A stretch of DNA of 64,000 bases, from positions 22,929,501-22,993,500 of the forward strand of contig NC_084939.1 of the NCBI RefSeq assembly GCF_958298935.1. Direction: 5' to 3'. Each line of letters opens with the position of its first letter. The stretch's first letter is position 1. A program made the translations under genes and the position numbers. The notes under the pieces were generated by a model, which was given only the letters and a program-made list of their open reading frames with translations, ran no database searches and was not told the DNA's origin. Of this stretch, positions 1 through 11,458 are shown piece by piece. This DNA is from Phragmites australis. Lineage: Eukaryota; Streptophyta; Magnoliopsida; Poales; Poaceae.

Positions 1-363
1 TCCCATTGACATGTGGGTCCCATCAATTTCACATATCAGTGCGGCGTGCTTGGCCTCCAATGACATGTGGGGCCCGTTGGCAGCCCTTCTCTCTCTCTCG
101 CGCGCGCGGTCTGCGCATTCCCCAGTTCCGACCTCTCCTCCCGAGCCTGGAATACCCTGGGGGGCGCGGCGGCGCCACCGACTCACAGTCACCGACCTCC
201 CGCCGCCGCGTGCAGCCGAGCTGTCTCTCCATGAAAAGGCGCCCGCCTTTCTCGTAGCAAACCGGCGAACAGCGAGCGAGCTGTATGGGAGTCGAGGTAG
301 CAAGCGGAGCGCAGCCGAGCCCGGAAGAGAGTCTCGCGGCGACGGGGAGGCGGGAGCGGAGCC
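1..363 (+). promoter_or_regulatory. Upstream region and 5' leader of the PPR gene
   Basis: GC-rich DNA directly upstream of the PPR start codon. The string TGACATGTGGG occurs twice, near 7 and near 60, each followed by a short GC-rich stretch; this kind of motif is common in grass promoters. A CT run lies near 89-99. Two upstream ATGs are visible: one near 231 opens an eight-codon reading frame, and one at 285 is out of frame with the main start and overlaps it, so translation of the PPR protein could be dampened. The transcription start cannot be placed. The overlapping GC-rich reading frames here are not convincing genes. Confidence 0.45.
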
Positions 364-1752
364 ATGGCCCGTACGCGGGCGCAGCTGAAGCTTTCGACTC
401 GGCTGATGAACGTCGGGCTCGCCGCGCTCTGCCGCGGCGGCAGCCTCTCCCGCGCGGAGTCCGTCCTCGTCGACGCCATCCGCCTCGGCCTTCCCCCCGA
501 CGTCGTCACCTACAACACCCTCCTTGCTGCGCACTGCCGCGCCGCGGGCCTCGACGCCGGCATTGCCGTCGTGCACCGGATGCGGGAGGCCGGGGTGAGC
601 CCCGATACCGTCACCTACAACTCCCTCATCGCGGGCGCGGCCCGCCGCGGGCTCCCGATGCGCGCCCTCGACCTGTTCGACGAAATGCTCCGGACCGGGA
701 TCGCCCCTGACGCGTGGAGCTACAACGCCCTCATGCATTGCCTGTTCCGGTCCGGCCACCCGGAGGACGCCTACCGGGTGTTCGCTGATATGGCCGAGAA
801 GGGTGTCACGCCGTGCACCACGACGTACAACACGCTCCTTGATGGGCTGTTCAGGGCCGGCCATGCGACGAATGCGTACAGGATGTTCAGGTACCTGCAG
901 AGGGTGGGGCTTCCCGTGGGCATTGTGACTTACAACACGATGATCAACGGGTTGTGCAGGTCAGGCAAGGTGGGCTATGCCCGCATGGTCCTAAAGGAGC
1001 TCGGGAGGACCGAGCATGCCCCGAACGCTGTCACGTACACGACGGTGATGAAATGCTGCTTTAGGTACGGTAGGTTTGAACAGGGGCTGGAGACCTTCTT
1101 GTCCCTGCTGGAAGGAGGGTACATTTCAGATGCCTTCCCGTACTGTACGGTGATCAGTGCGCTTGTCAAGAAGGGAAGGATGCAAGAAGCCAATACCTAT
1201 TGTGAGCTCATGATACAAAGTGGTTCCAGGCTCGACAACGCATGCTACAACACGCTGATTTACCTGCGATGTCAAGAAGGGAAGCTGGATGATGCGTTTG
1301 AGCTGTTGAACATGATGGAAGAAGGTGGCCTGGAGAGTGATGAGTACACATTCTCAATTTTGGTTAATGGTCTTTGCAAGATGGGGCAAATCGAGGCCGC
1401 AGAGAAGCAGTTATGGTACATGGAGATGAGGGGCATGCAATCAAATGTGGTAGCATATAATTCCTTGATTGACACACTCTGCAAATCCCATGAGGTGGAT
1501 TCCGCAATCCGATTGCTGCATAGCATGAAGCTAAAAGATGATTTTTCTTACACATCACTAGTCCATGGTCTATGCAAAGTGGGTAGATACCATATGGCAT
1601 CCAAATTCTTGCGGATCTGCTTGCATGAAGGGAATAACGTTCTCACATCTGCAAAGCGTGCTGTCATAGCTGGGCTACGTAGTGCAGGATTCAAAAATGA
1701 TCTTAGGAAAGTTCGGTCAGCATTATATATGGCTAGGCTGTTACGGTCATAG
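364..1752 (+). CDS. P-class pentatricopeptide repeat (PPR) protein, At5g46680-like
   Basis: An intronless 462-residue protein made almost wholly of 35-residue PPR helical hairpins. Eleven or twelve repeats run from about residue 12 to 430; successive repeats begin with TYNTLL, TYNSLI, SYNALM, TYNTLL, TYNTMI, TYTTVM, PYCTVI, CYNTLI, TFSILV, AYNSLI and SYTSLV. No E, DYW or SMR domain follows, so it is P-class. Such proteins bind single-stranded organellar RNA and act in its processing, stability or translation. Length and order match Arabidopsis At5g46680 (about 468 residues, from memory), including the carboxy-terminal stretch after the last repeat. The start at 364 sits in the strong context GCCATGGC. 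No obvious transit peptide is visible, so mitochondrial or plastid targeting is inferred from the family. The 5' half is much more GC-rich than the 3' half, a usual gradient in grass genes. Confidence 0.93.
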   Translation: MARTRAQLKLSTRLMNVGLAALCRGGSLSRAESVLVDAIRLGLPPDVVTYNTLLAAHCRAAGLDAGIAVVHRMREAGVSPDTVTYNSLIAGAARRGLPMRALDLFDEMLRTGIAPDAWSYNALMHCLFRSGHPEDAYRVFADMAEKGVTPCTTTYNTLLDGLFRAGHATNAYRMFRYLQRVGLPVGIVTYNTMINGLCRSGKVGYARMVLKELGRTEHAPNAVTYTTVMKCCFRYGRFEQGLETFLSLLEGGYISDAFPYCTVISALVKKGRMQEANTYCELMIQSGSRLDNACYNTLIYLRCQEGKLDDAFELLNMMEEGGLESDEYTFSILVNGLCKMGQIEAAEKQLWYMEMRGMQSNVVAYNSLIDTLCKSHEVDSAIRLLHSMKLKDDFSYTSLVHGLCKVGRYHMASKFLRICLHEGNNVLTSAKRAVIAGLRSAGFKNDLRKVRSALYMARLLRS

Positions 1753-3600
1753 TCAAAGTAAAAAGGTCAGCGACTTGACTGGATGATCCTGTAAAATGGG
1801 TAGGAGTAATGCAGCAGAGAAATGACTGGATCTGGATCAGTGCATGCCCTACGAGAAGGAAACTAAGACACTGTTATTTCTAGAAAGGTGCTACACTTAT
1901 AAATCAGTTCTTGGAGACACCATAGGCTATACGCAGCCAGACTTGTTACCCTCAAAGCCAAACATTTATCAAATGTTCAATCAACAACAGGGCCTGCTGG
2001 CCTGCTGCACTAGTTGGCAGGGGCTGCTTCACACATGACCACTAGTTGACAGATGGTACCAGCTCAGTATGTGCAAGAAGCAATCTCTTGATGGTTTTCA
2101 CACCTCGTCTTGCAACATGTAGGTTTGGGGTGATCATAATTTGGAGTGTTGGAAGGAACTTTTAGCGATTAAGTTCTCCAAATTTCCAACAAAAGGTTGT
2201 TGTGGATTTTATAGCTTCTCTTCACTATATTGCATAGCTTATTGTCCTCATACGGTTCATATGCCGTGGAGCATAATACTAACTGTGTTCTTTTTGTGTG
2301 GTTGGTGCTGATTGATTTGATTTAGGATTCTGTTGGTCCAGATTGGATGGGCACACAATATGAGGTGACAAATGCAGACCGTCGTGCAGCTTAGTAGACA
2401 ATTATCAATTCTTTTATCATTGTTGTTTTGTTCTTTAACTCTTGTGAAGCGCATGGAAAAATAATCATCTCATAGGGTAATATCTTATGTCACAACATTC
2501 ATCTGTTTGAAGCAAGTTCTATACCAGTGATCACAAGACATCTAAGAAAATAGCTACGCTTGTATCACGCTGCTGCCTGTTCTTCAATTTTTTCACTGGA
2601 CAGGTATTGGCTACAAATAAGTGTAATTTTTTTGCTCTGGATCTCTGATTGTCCGCCTATGATGTGTAAGCATGTAAAATAGACATAAATCATCGAAACT
2701 GAGCACTGATAATTTGTTTTCCCATTCATTGCATGTGCACAATCTACTATTGTTTACAAGACCGCAGGATTTTATGCTGAACCATAAGGCTACCCTTATT
2801 TATTTAGTAATCACGGTTTGACAAACACGAGAATAGTATTGTGTGTTTAGTGCGGATACTTACATTCGATTGCCTCTTGCAGCTTCAAGGCCAACTTTGT
2901 TTTTGCTCCGTTCTGATTGATGGTGCCTGTGGTCAGGCTGTCCTGCTTTATGGGAATGGAAAATCCCTATGATCTTCTGAAAATTTACTTTCATCTGTAT
3001 TAGTCTCTTTGTTTGGAAATACATATCGTATGATTCAGATTTGTATTTTTCCACATTCAACAAATTTAAAGGTTTGATTCAACAATCTGCGGAACCCAAT
3101 TGAACAATTTGTAAGAACCCGTTCAATATTTTGCATGTAAATTGTTGAAACAATGTGCTGAATTGTTAAAGCAGCATGTTTGAATAGTTGAAACTGTACA
3201 TTCGAATCGAATCGTTTTCAAAATTTTAGAATATATTTAATATTAATATTATTTCGTTGCGTTAATGCCAGTTGGTTTTCACGTTACCTCTTTCCTCTAT
3301 TCTCATCCCATCTAGTTAAAATCACTAAATTTAAATAATTTATTCACTTTTGTTATCCATTCTTGTCCTTCAATCTCATTGTTTCGGTACCGACTACGGA
3401 TATATGATATGTTTTATTAATAAAAATAAATTAATTAATTAAGAGGAAAATTAGAGGGTTATTTTTTTAGCTCATTTGACATCAAACTAAGATATGCTCT
3501 CGATTTATTCGCTCAACAACGTTTTTATAATACATTCACATGTTCGTACTTGAATTTAAACTTACCGCGTCTGATGTTTTTGTTAAAGCTCCAAAACCAA
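1753..3600. other. 3' UTR of PPR gene and AT-rich intergenic DNA
   Basis: Starts as the PPR 3' flank and becomes AT-rich intergenic DNA. The short reading frames at 1844-2038, 2257-2454 and 2860-3063 have no recognisable domains or coding character. No RNA gene or complete transposon was seen. Confidence 0.6.
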
Positions 3601-4123
3601 TCCCATCGGTCAACCACCGATCGGCGAGCCGCTATCACGGCGCGCCACGTGGCCGACCATTTCGGCGCAAACGGCCAGATAGGAACGAGACTCCGACCCA
3701 ACTAGCCTCATTGCGCTCCAGCTCCAGCTCCGGCATTCGAGCCCACGGCTCCGAGCTCACCCTTCTTCTCCCCGTTCCCATTCGAGTCCGAGTCACGACC
3801 CCAACCGAGTGAAGAGGCTCGGCTCGTTCGCTTCTCCCCCCCGCCGCCGAGCCCGCGCCCGCGCCGGCGCCCGCAACCCTAATCCCCGTCTCCCTCCCCG
3901 CCACCTCTCGCCGACGAAGAGGAAGCGGCGCGTGCACGCGTTCCCCTCCCGGCCCCTCGGCCGCCGAGGGCGAACCCGAAGGCGGGGGCGGCCGCCTCGA
4001 TCTCGCTTCCCCCCTACGCGGAGGATCTGGGAGAGGGGAGGGTTGGGAGCAGCCTCGTGGAGGCCCCGGCCCGGCGCCCCCCGCTGTACCCGGCGCCGGC
4101 GAGCGCGAAGCGGCAAACCTCAG
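3601..4123 (+). promoter_or_regulatory. Promoter and likely non-coding first exon of the GTE12-like gene
   Basis: A sharp GC-rich island in AT-rich surroundings. A G-box core CACGTG lies at 3646-3651 within CCACGTGG. CT-rich and CCG-rich leader sequence follows and reaches a good splice donor, CAG followed by GTTGGT, at 4124. No sustained reading frame through the island joins the downstream bromodomain frame, so I read it as promoter plus 5' untranslated exon. The matching acceptor is inferred at 7515-7516, leaving 7517-7628 as leader before the ATG at 7629. The exact transcription start is unknown. Confidence 0.55.
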
Positions 4124-4969
4124 GTTGGTTTGGTCTCTCTCCTCGTTGATCCCTTCGAGCTCGTGGATTGGGTATCCATTTCTGTTCTGCCCTAATCCTA
4201 GCTAGGGTTTCGGGATGTGTGAATGTCTGGTTCCATCAATCCGGGTGGGATGATTGGGGAATTGGCGAGGCTTAGTAGGAGCTTGTAGAGATTGGTTAGG
4301 GTTCGTTTGTGTTGGCAGGAAATGGACCCATTCCCTTCGGATTGGCAGGGGAGTTGAACGGATTTCCCTGCCGATCCGAAAGGATCTGACCTAATCACCA
4401 CCTATCCAAAATTCCAAACCAACCCTTACGGAGCCGCGAGTTCCCTAGAATCGGTGTTTGTCGTGGTTGGGGATTCTAGGGTTTGGTTAATGAATTGTGT
4501 GCCTGGTCATGTGGTTTCTTGCGTTATGCTTTGGACTTTTACTGTTTTGTCGGCGCATGTCACAGTCCTGCTTTGATGGTTAGTTATTTGAGATAGATCA
4601 TTGCTGTATGGGTACTCGGCCTGGTTCACGGTAGTTGGTGTACACAAACAAGAGACGATTGCTGTTGTTTCCGCTGCCGGTTCCCTCTGTGGTGAGCCGC
4701 ATTTAAGGGCCTGTTTGTATTGGTGGTTTTTTCTTGGAAAATTTTGGATTGTTTTTTACAAATTTGAGCTACATCCTATACATGTCAACGGAATACCATT
4801 TACCAATCATAGAAACACCCCTAGTGTCCTTCTGTTTCATGGGCAGTAACAGTTACGGTGAGGTAGTTCAAAAGAAATGTTAGCCGATTGCAATACTTAT
4901 ATTAACGGCGACATGCAATAGTAATGAGAATTGGAAATGGAAGTATCATTTATACTAACAGTTGGAGAT

Positions 4970-5149
4970 GAGGTATCAATACTATCAGGGATAATTTTGG
5001 ATTTGACACTGAGGAATCTCTGTACTTCGGAGGTACCAATACTATCAGGGATAATTTTGGATTTGACACTGAGGAATTTCTGTACTTCGGAGGTACCAAT
5101 ACTATCAGGGATAATTTTGGATTTGACACTGAGGAATCTCTATACTTCG
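4970..5149. repeat. 60-bp minisatellite, three copies
   Basis: Three head-to-tail copies of a 60-bp unit beginning near GAGGTATCAATACTATCAGG. Copies two and three differ from copy one at only a few positions, for example TATCAA versus TACCAA and CTCTG versus TTCTG. It lies in the leader intron of the bromodomain gene. The unit is a multiple of three, so open frames run through it on both strands, but it has no coding character otherwise. Confidence 0.92.
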
Positions 5150-5242
5150 ACTTTTCCCTGAAAAATCTTCTGTTTTTTGCGACTGGTCTGTAGTATTTTG
5201 TTTTGCCCATTGCTGTTGGTTTGCCCGTTAGCTTAATTTTTT

Positions 5243-5374
5243 GACCGAACAAGATCACACCAAAATGGCATCATTATGACCAGGACATTCTCCGCAAGTG
5301 CCTTGTACTTATTTTGAGTGAACAAGATCACACCAAAATGGCATATTATGACCAGGACATCCTCTGCGTGTGAG
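5243..5374. repeat. Tandem duplication of about 75 bp in the leader intron
   Basis: Two similar copies of a segment containing GAACAAGATCACACCAAAA, then TGACCAGGACAT and CTC(C/T)GC, start near 5246 and 5321. The second copy has a 3-bp deletion relative to the first and a few substitutions. No function is apparent. Confidence 0.75.
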
Positions 5375-5639
5375 AAAAGAACCACCCTAATTAATATATC
5401 ATTTCTATTACCATCCACTAGACCATCTTCTATAAGTTTAAAAGTTTCCTTTTATGGGTATAAGTAACCGCGTTAAGACAAAAATGTCAAAAGAGTGGCA
5501 AAACGAAATAGTACATAACGAACCAGTGGCAAAAATGAAGGGTGCAAATTTCCTTTGGCAAATCAAAATATAGAGATTCCTTAGTGGCAAATCAATTTTT
5601 TCTCCTTTTGTATGAACAGTTGGTGATGAATAGATTTTC

Positions 5640-6110
5640 TGTTTTTGAAAAAGGAACATATCACATGATATTTCATTGTTTGAAGAAAAACAATGTATGA
5701 TTACTTGATTAGAGCTTTCCATTGGCCATTGGCACATGACATCTGTGCTTGCTGTCTTGCTATACTGGGGCATGTTGCATGTGTTCATGGTATTAGAACT
5801 AGAAACTAAGTTCAACAAGACATCTTTTAAACAAACAAAGGATATGGGTTATGTACTTTAGTAAATCCCTACCTGCGTTGTCTCAAATATAGATATATTT
5901 ACTCTGAAAACTTGAGTTCATAGTGTACTATAAACCACAATTTTTTAAAAAGGAACATAGCAAATGGTATTTTCATTTCTTGAAAGAAGAAAACAATATA
6001 TGGTTAGAGATCTGTCGTGGGCTAGCGACACATGACATCTGTGCTGGCTATCTTGCTGTATCTGGCTATGTTTCATGTGTTTGTGGTATTTGAATTTTGT
6101 TCAAGATCTG
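5640..6110. repeat. Diverged direct duplication in the leader intron
   Basis: The segment near 5640-5800 (AAAAAGGAACATATCACATG onward, then ACATGACATCTGTGCT and CATGTTGCATGTGTT) recurs in diverged form near 5944-6090 (AAAAAGGAACATAGCAAATG, ACATGACATCTGTGCT, TATGTTTCATGTGTT). Order is conserved and the offset is about 300 bp, so it is a local duplication that has since drifted. Confidence 0.7.
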
Positions 6111-7628
6111 TAATATACTTTAGCAAATCCCAAATTGTGTACATCACTGGCTGTACTAACTATCGTACCAATATTATTTTACACATCATAAATTTCTGTT
6201 AATCTATTTTTATGGTGGAGTACCGGGTAACTGCTAGCCACTAAATACAATTGATCATAGGTAGCAAACATTTGCATACATATAACTGTGTGATGGAAAT
6301 TAATTAGGTATCAAGGTACTAAAATCCAGAATGATGCAAAATGAGCATAGCTTGTTGGTTCACAAAGATAGAAGGCATATAATTGCCGTGTATGTGTGGA
6401 TAGTAGGAAACAAAATGAATGATCCATTAGACTTACGCAATCAAAGGTTTAGGAATGTTCTGTGAACTCTCTCTCTCCCTCTCTCTCAGTATCAGTACAG
6501 GTACAACAAACGTGTGCATTTGTCCGTTCCTGTTTGTTATTAGTGTTGATGGGGTCAAAAGTGCATTAATAATTATGAAAACTGGTTGAAATCTTTAGTG
6601 ATTTTGATTTTGAATAATTAAAATTAAATATTGATAGCAACACTAGTTAAAATTGATTATTCATAGAGTGACGAGCTCTGCCAATTTTGCTGATCCAATT
6701 TCATAATTTGATATTTGGAAAGTTATAAAGGTATTGTTGGTTCGTATGTGACACTGAAGTGATCTCCGTGCCACTCAATTAGTAGCATATGTTGATTTTT
6801 TAAAACTTGCCACTCTGTTCTATGAATTAACTGATCTTATGTGGCATGGACATTCCTTATTTTCTGTCTTTTACCTTCAGCATTGTCCTAGAGTATGTTC
6901 ACATGTCCTGTGTGCAGTCTTTCCTCCTTAGGCCATCTCCATCTGTATCCAGGGCTACAGTACCCCGAAAAACACTGTAGATGCGGCTGGGAGATGCAAT
7001 GACATTAGATTGTGCGGCTGGGAGATGTGACTGGGCCAGACTGGACTGGGATGTGTCCTAAATGTATCCCACAAGTAACCAAAGAGTATCTGAATTTGCA
7101 ATATTTATTTTTATTCAGATACTCGGTAGATACGTATCCGGCGTGTATCGGTATCGGATACGGTATCCGATACGGATACGTGGGCATTTGGAAGTATGGG
7201 TGTTTCAGAGTCGCCTCCTGCATGCAGTGAACCTACTCTATACTTGGGAATAGACGGTCTAGTCCATGCATGAATTGGTGGTGATCATGCAGTTTAGCAT
7301 TGTTGTCATGCAATTTTTAATATATCAGATATTCTTATTACTGTTTTTTCCATGAAATTTATGCACATTTAAATATATACCCCATGTTTAAGATGGATAG
7401 TGTATATTTGCAATTCTCATTGTGTTTCACTATTGGATTTCCGGTATGGGGCTATGGGCTTACTTTTTTTTGGGCTTGTTGAACAGCCTGCTTCTACCTG
7501 TATGCTCTACTTCCAGGCTTGACTGAGAAGCTGCACTCTGTGCCTATTGGAAAGGGCATCACCATTTACCAAGTCTGGAGTCAGTAGTCCTCTGTCAAAC
7601 CAGAAAGCAAGCCCTCTAACCAAACACA

Positions 7629-10600
7629 ATGATCACACAAGCCTGTAAAAAGAGGAGGGCAGTTTATATAAGCAGTGAATCTGAAGATTCTGAGGTTGAG
7701 GGAAGCAAACTCTCCCAAAAATCTGGTGTGACATCAGTTTCTACATGCGAGCACCAATCATCCTATAAGAACAAGATTGAAAGTATGAATGCTAGCAAGA
7801 TAAGGCTGTGCAGAAATATCTTAAGGAAGCTCATGGATCACGAACATGGTTTGCTTTTTCGCGAACCAGTTGATCCAGTGCTATACGGGATTCCGGATTA
7901 CTTTGATATTATCCGCAACCCGATGGATTTGGGTACTGTTAAGAAGAAACTCACAAACAAACAGTATGTTAGCACCGATGAGTTTGCAGCAGATGTGGGG
8001 CTAACATTTTCAAATGCCATGACATATAATCCTCCAGGAAATTATGTACACGAAGTAGCAAAAGAATTGAATGGAATATTTAATTCAGAATGGGAATCAG
8101 CGGAAAGAAAATATAGCGAGGAACACGTGCAGAAAGCAATGAAGGTCATAAAAGCTCGAGCTGCTGTGGATTCAAAGTCTGTGGTTGCTAGAGAGCCGGT
8201 ATCACGCTCAAATTCGATGCCTTTGGTTGCTAGAGGGCCAGTAGCTTGCTCAAATTCACTTGCAAAGAAGACACTGACAGATGTGATATCCTCCAAAGTG
8301 AGATCGCCATATACTCTTATTTACTTGAATACTTGATGATTTGTCTCTCTAGTGGCAATATGATTCTAAAGTACTGTTATCTTCTGTCTGCACAGGTAAA
8401 AATTAAATTTTCTGTGCGAAGCTCTGAGCAGACCTCTTCCAAAGGTGTGAATGGCATTAATTCTTCGCATTACGTGCCACAAGCTTTTCTCCCATGGGTC
8501 AATTATGATTCACTGTCGTGATTATTGATGCTTTGTCATTTTCCTTTCCATTCAGACATGCCTTTTCAATCAGCTGGTAGCAGAGAGGGATCATTAAATC
8601 ATTCTCTCCCAGCTGGCAACAGAGAGGGATCTTTAAATCATTCTCTCCCTTGCACTAAGGTTTTGGGCATTAGTTCCCTTCTCTATCTCTTTCTCATTCA
8701 TTCTTATCTCTGTTTCACAACATAAGAAATTTCGAACTCCCCACCTTAAGCTCTATCTTTATCTTCTATCTTCAGGAGAGTGCTAAAATATCGAGGATAC
8801 GAGCACCTGAGCACATCTCCGACTCAATTGGTATGTTGAGAATTATTCACATAATGTTATCCTACAGTATCTGTTTTGCTAACTTGCTTGCAATCTTAGG
8901 AAATGAATCACGGTCTTGCAATGATACTTCTACTTCGCCTCTTGGTTCCTCCGGGCAAGGTTACTACATATGTCTATCTCGTATATTTGATTCATCTGCT
9001 TATTGTTTAATTTCTTTAGTGAAAGACCAAAAACTTAACAGTTAGGAACTTAGGGTAATTTTTATTTTGCCCATATGATTCTTAGCTGATGTACTGCATA
9101 TTCTGATGTAAATTCCAGGAGAGGAAAGCTATTTACACGATGAACCTTTATCACCAAGCAGAGCCCTTCGTGCAGCAATGCTCAGGAGTCGTTTTGCTGG
9201 GACTATTGTGAAGGCGCAACAGAAAGCACTTCTGGATCATGTAATATTTCAAAAAATATTTGCTGAATTTTGTGGATTGCAATTGGGCTATGTTCTTTCA
9301 GAAGACAAGTTTTTCTCTATGCAATCATACAGCTCTTGCTGATATGCTGTTTTGATACCCCAGGGGAAGAATATTGATCCTGTGAAATTGCAATTGGAAA
9401 AGGAGAGGCTGGAAAAAAGGCAGCAAGAAGGTAGGAGTCTCTGATGGTCCCTGAAAAACTTGAGAGTTGAACAAGTATATAATATATGCAGAATTCTCAC
9501 CTAGACTGGTCCCTTTCTGAAATGGGATAAATATCTATTGGCGAGAATAATTTTAAACCGAAAGTATGCCAACACTGGCTTGACATCTTGCTTTGAGAAA
9601 CTCTGGTCTACAAAAAGGTTCCTGGAGAAGTGTCAGCCGTGTCCAGTGTTTAGTGCACTGTCACACTGCCATGTACTTTTTGGTAGGAGATGCTAACATG
9701 AGGCATGATATTCTAACCTTTAGACCAATCTGTTGTCCTTTTATGTGAAAAAACCCCGTAATAATGCTGGAGTAACAGAAAAAGGGTCCAAACTCAGAAG
9801 TTTTCTTTTTGCCAGTTCTTTTTTCCTTTCTTCTGGACAGTACCATACTGGTGACAGTGGTTATCCGTAATCCATACCCGATATCTGATCTGCAACCAAC
9901 TCTCCTGTTATTTGAACAAGTTTTAGGCAGACTGGTTACAGTTGGGGACTCGCTAGGGGCTGATAGCCTGATACTGATGCATGTTAGAAACGGTACTGAA
10001 ATTAATTTTCTGCTTAATATTTTTCCCCACTTCTGAGGCAGTTTGAAATGTCTTCTACTTTAAAGTTTCATGTGCCGATCAATCTGATGGGTTTAACTCC
10101 AGTTTGTTCTCATTCTATTTGGTCAGGCTGTCCTCTTTAAATATGTATATTTGCAATAATCATTGACATCTTGAGATCAAGGAATACTAGGATACTAAGG
10201 GCCTGTTTGTTTCAGCTAGAGATTCTGAAAAGCAGCTTATAAAAGCTGGATTGTTAAAAGCTGGATTGTGAAAAGCTGGATTGTGAAAAGCTTTTAGACT
10301 GTAGATTCTAAAAAAATTTAATGGACAGTTTAGTAAAATGGACTTTCACAATCTATCAAAAGCTGAGAAAAACCAGCTTCTCAGATTATCACAATCCAAC
10401 CAGCAGATTTTAAAAAGCTATAACCAAAAGCTGCCTGTTTGTTTCAGCTTCGGATTATAAAAGCTGAAAGCCAGAATCCGAAGCTGAAACAAACAGGGCC
10501 TAACTACAGAAGATTCTGTTATTAGGGATTAGAATAGAATCAATAGTTAATGAGGTGAGTTTATTAAAGGCAAAAGGTTTAAGGAATTGAGTTGGTTAGG

Positions 10601-11458
10601 GGGAGTTTTCCTTTGTTTCTAACATTTTTTTCTTGTTGGGAATGTTAATCAGTGACAGTTTGTTAGCAGTTGGTTGTTTGGGGTGAAAATGTGGTGTTTG
10701 ATATGCTTATGATATTGCTAATTCAAGCGGGCTGAGGTGTTCACTAGAGAAGCTACTTTTATGCGGTTGTGAATATCAGGGAACTATATTTGGATTATGG
10801 CTCACATGATTCTTTAGAACTGAGAAAGGAAACTCAGTATATATATCCGTATGGCTTGTGCTTAGGCTGTTCCTTTTTGTGTCTTCTTGAAATGAGCTTC
10901 CTTATTCCTGTGGATGCTAAATGCTAATCCTGCATGGTTTGTTTACAATTTTTTCCCCATATTACAGAGAAAGCAAGGATTGAAGCCCAGGTGAAGGCTG
11001 CTGAAGCTGCTGCACAATTAAAGCTTGAGGAAGAAATGAGGATGAAGAGAGAGCAGGAAAGAGAGGCAGCACGCCTGGCACTACACATGGTACTACCTTG
11101 CTTGTGATCTCTTTCTTCTGACCATCAAGGTCATATGCTCGATATTACATGATGGTTATTCAATCGCTTGCCCTTTGTGTAGATGAAGAAGACCGTTGAT
11201 ATAGACAACAGTGATTTCCTAAAGGAGCTGGAGAACTTCAGCAAAACATGGCAGTCGACCCCCCCTGGCAAATTAATCGTAGATTTTGTCGATGGGATTG
11301 ACCTGCCACCTGGGCTAGGGAGCCCACTGGAGAGGCTTGGCCTTTTCATGAAGAAAGATTTCGAGGAAGAGGCAGAACACGAAATGGAGGACAGTGTATC
11401 ACCCTCGATGGATGTTGACATGGAGGAAGGAGAGATCAGCGGTGTCGGTAGCAACTAG
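7629..11458 (+). CDS. Bromodomain transcription factor, GTE12-like (BET-related), nine coding exons
   Basis: Coding exons placed by eye: 7629-8297, 8396-8444, 8556-8659, 8776-8830, 8900-8959, 9119-9240, 9364-9430, 10968-11089, 11183-11458. All junctions are GT/AG and keep one frame, giving 507 residues. The bromodomain spans about residues 58-155; the YNPPGN motif supplies the acetyl-lysine-binding asparagine (about residue 134), and [12 protein letters not shown] fits the ZA loop. The amino end has a basic KKRR patch and a serine/acid stretch. Exons 7-9 encode a charged coiled coil rich in E, K, R and A, then an acidic tail ending in EEGEISG. This order is that of the plant GTE8/9/10/11/12 group, nuclear readers of acetylated histones. 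Intron 8 (9431-10967) holds a MITE. If exon 1 were not spliced at 8297, the frame would stop at 8336, so a short isoform is possible. Confidence 0.88.
10199..10500. mobile_element. Tourist-like (PIF/Harbinger) MITE in an intron
   Basis: A 302-bp element bounded by inverted ends GGGCCTGTTTGTTTCAGCT on the left and, reading inward from the right, GGCCCTGTTTGTTTCAGCTT. It is flanked by TAA at 10196-10198 and 10501-10503, the three-base target duplication expected of PIF/Harbinger elements. The interior is full of AAGCTG/CAGCTT words and has no coding capacity. It sits in intron 8 of the bromodomain gene, between the two exons encoding the coiled coil. Confidence 0.85.

Larger units (their letters stand above)
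4124..7516 (+). other. Long intron in the 5' leader of the GTE12-like gene
   Basis: Inferred intron of about 3.4 kb between the GC-rich leader exon and the coding start exon. It is AT-rich, without convincing reading frames, and full of local duplications annotated separately. Near 7120-7182 lies a dense set of GGTATC/GATACC/GGATACG steps that can fold on itself. Fragments beginning GGGCCTGTTTG near 4708 look like remains of Tourist-type MITEs. Cap-to-ATG introns of this size are common in plant chromatin genes and can enhance expression, but that is inference here. Confidence 0.5.

Noticed and set aside
6..710. Three overlapping GC-rich frames around the PPR start
   Set aside because: They overlap the PPR gene in other frames, have arginine/proline-rich composition expected of shifted GC-rich DNA, and no domain.
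3809..4195. Arginine-rich 128-codon frame in the GTE leader
   Set aside because: Composition of shifted GC-rich leader DNA; it does not join the bromodomain frame by any plausible splice.
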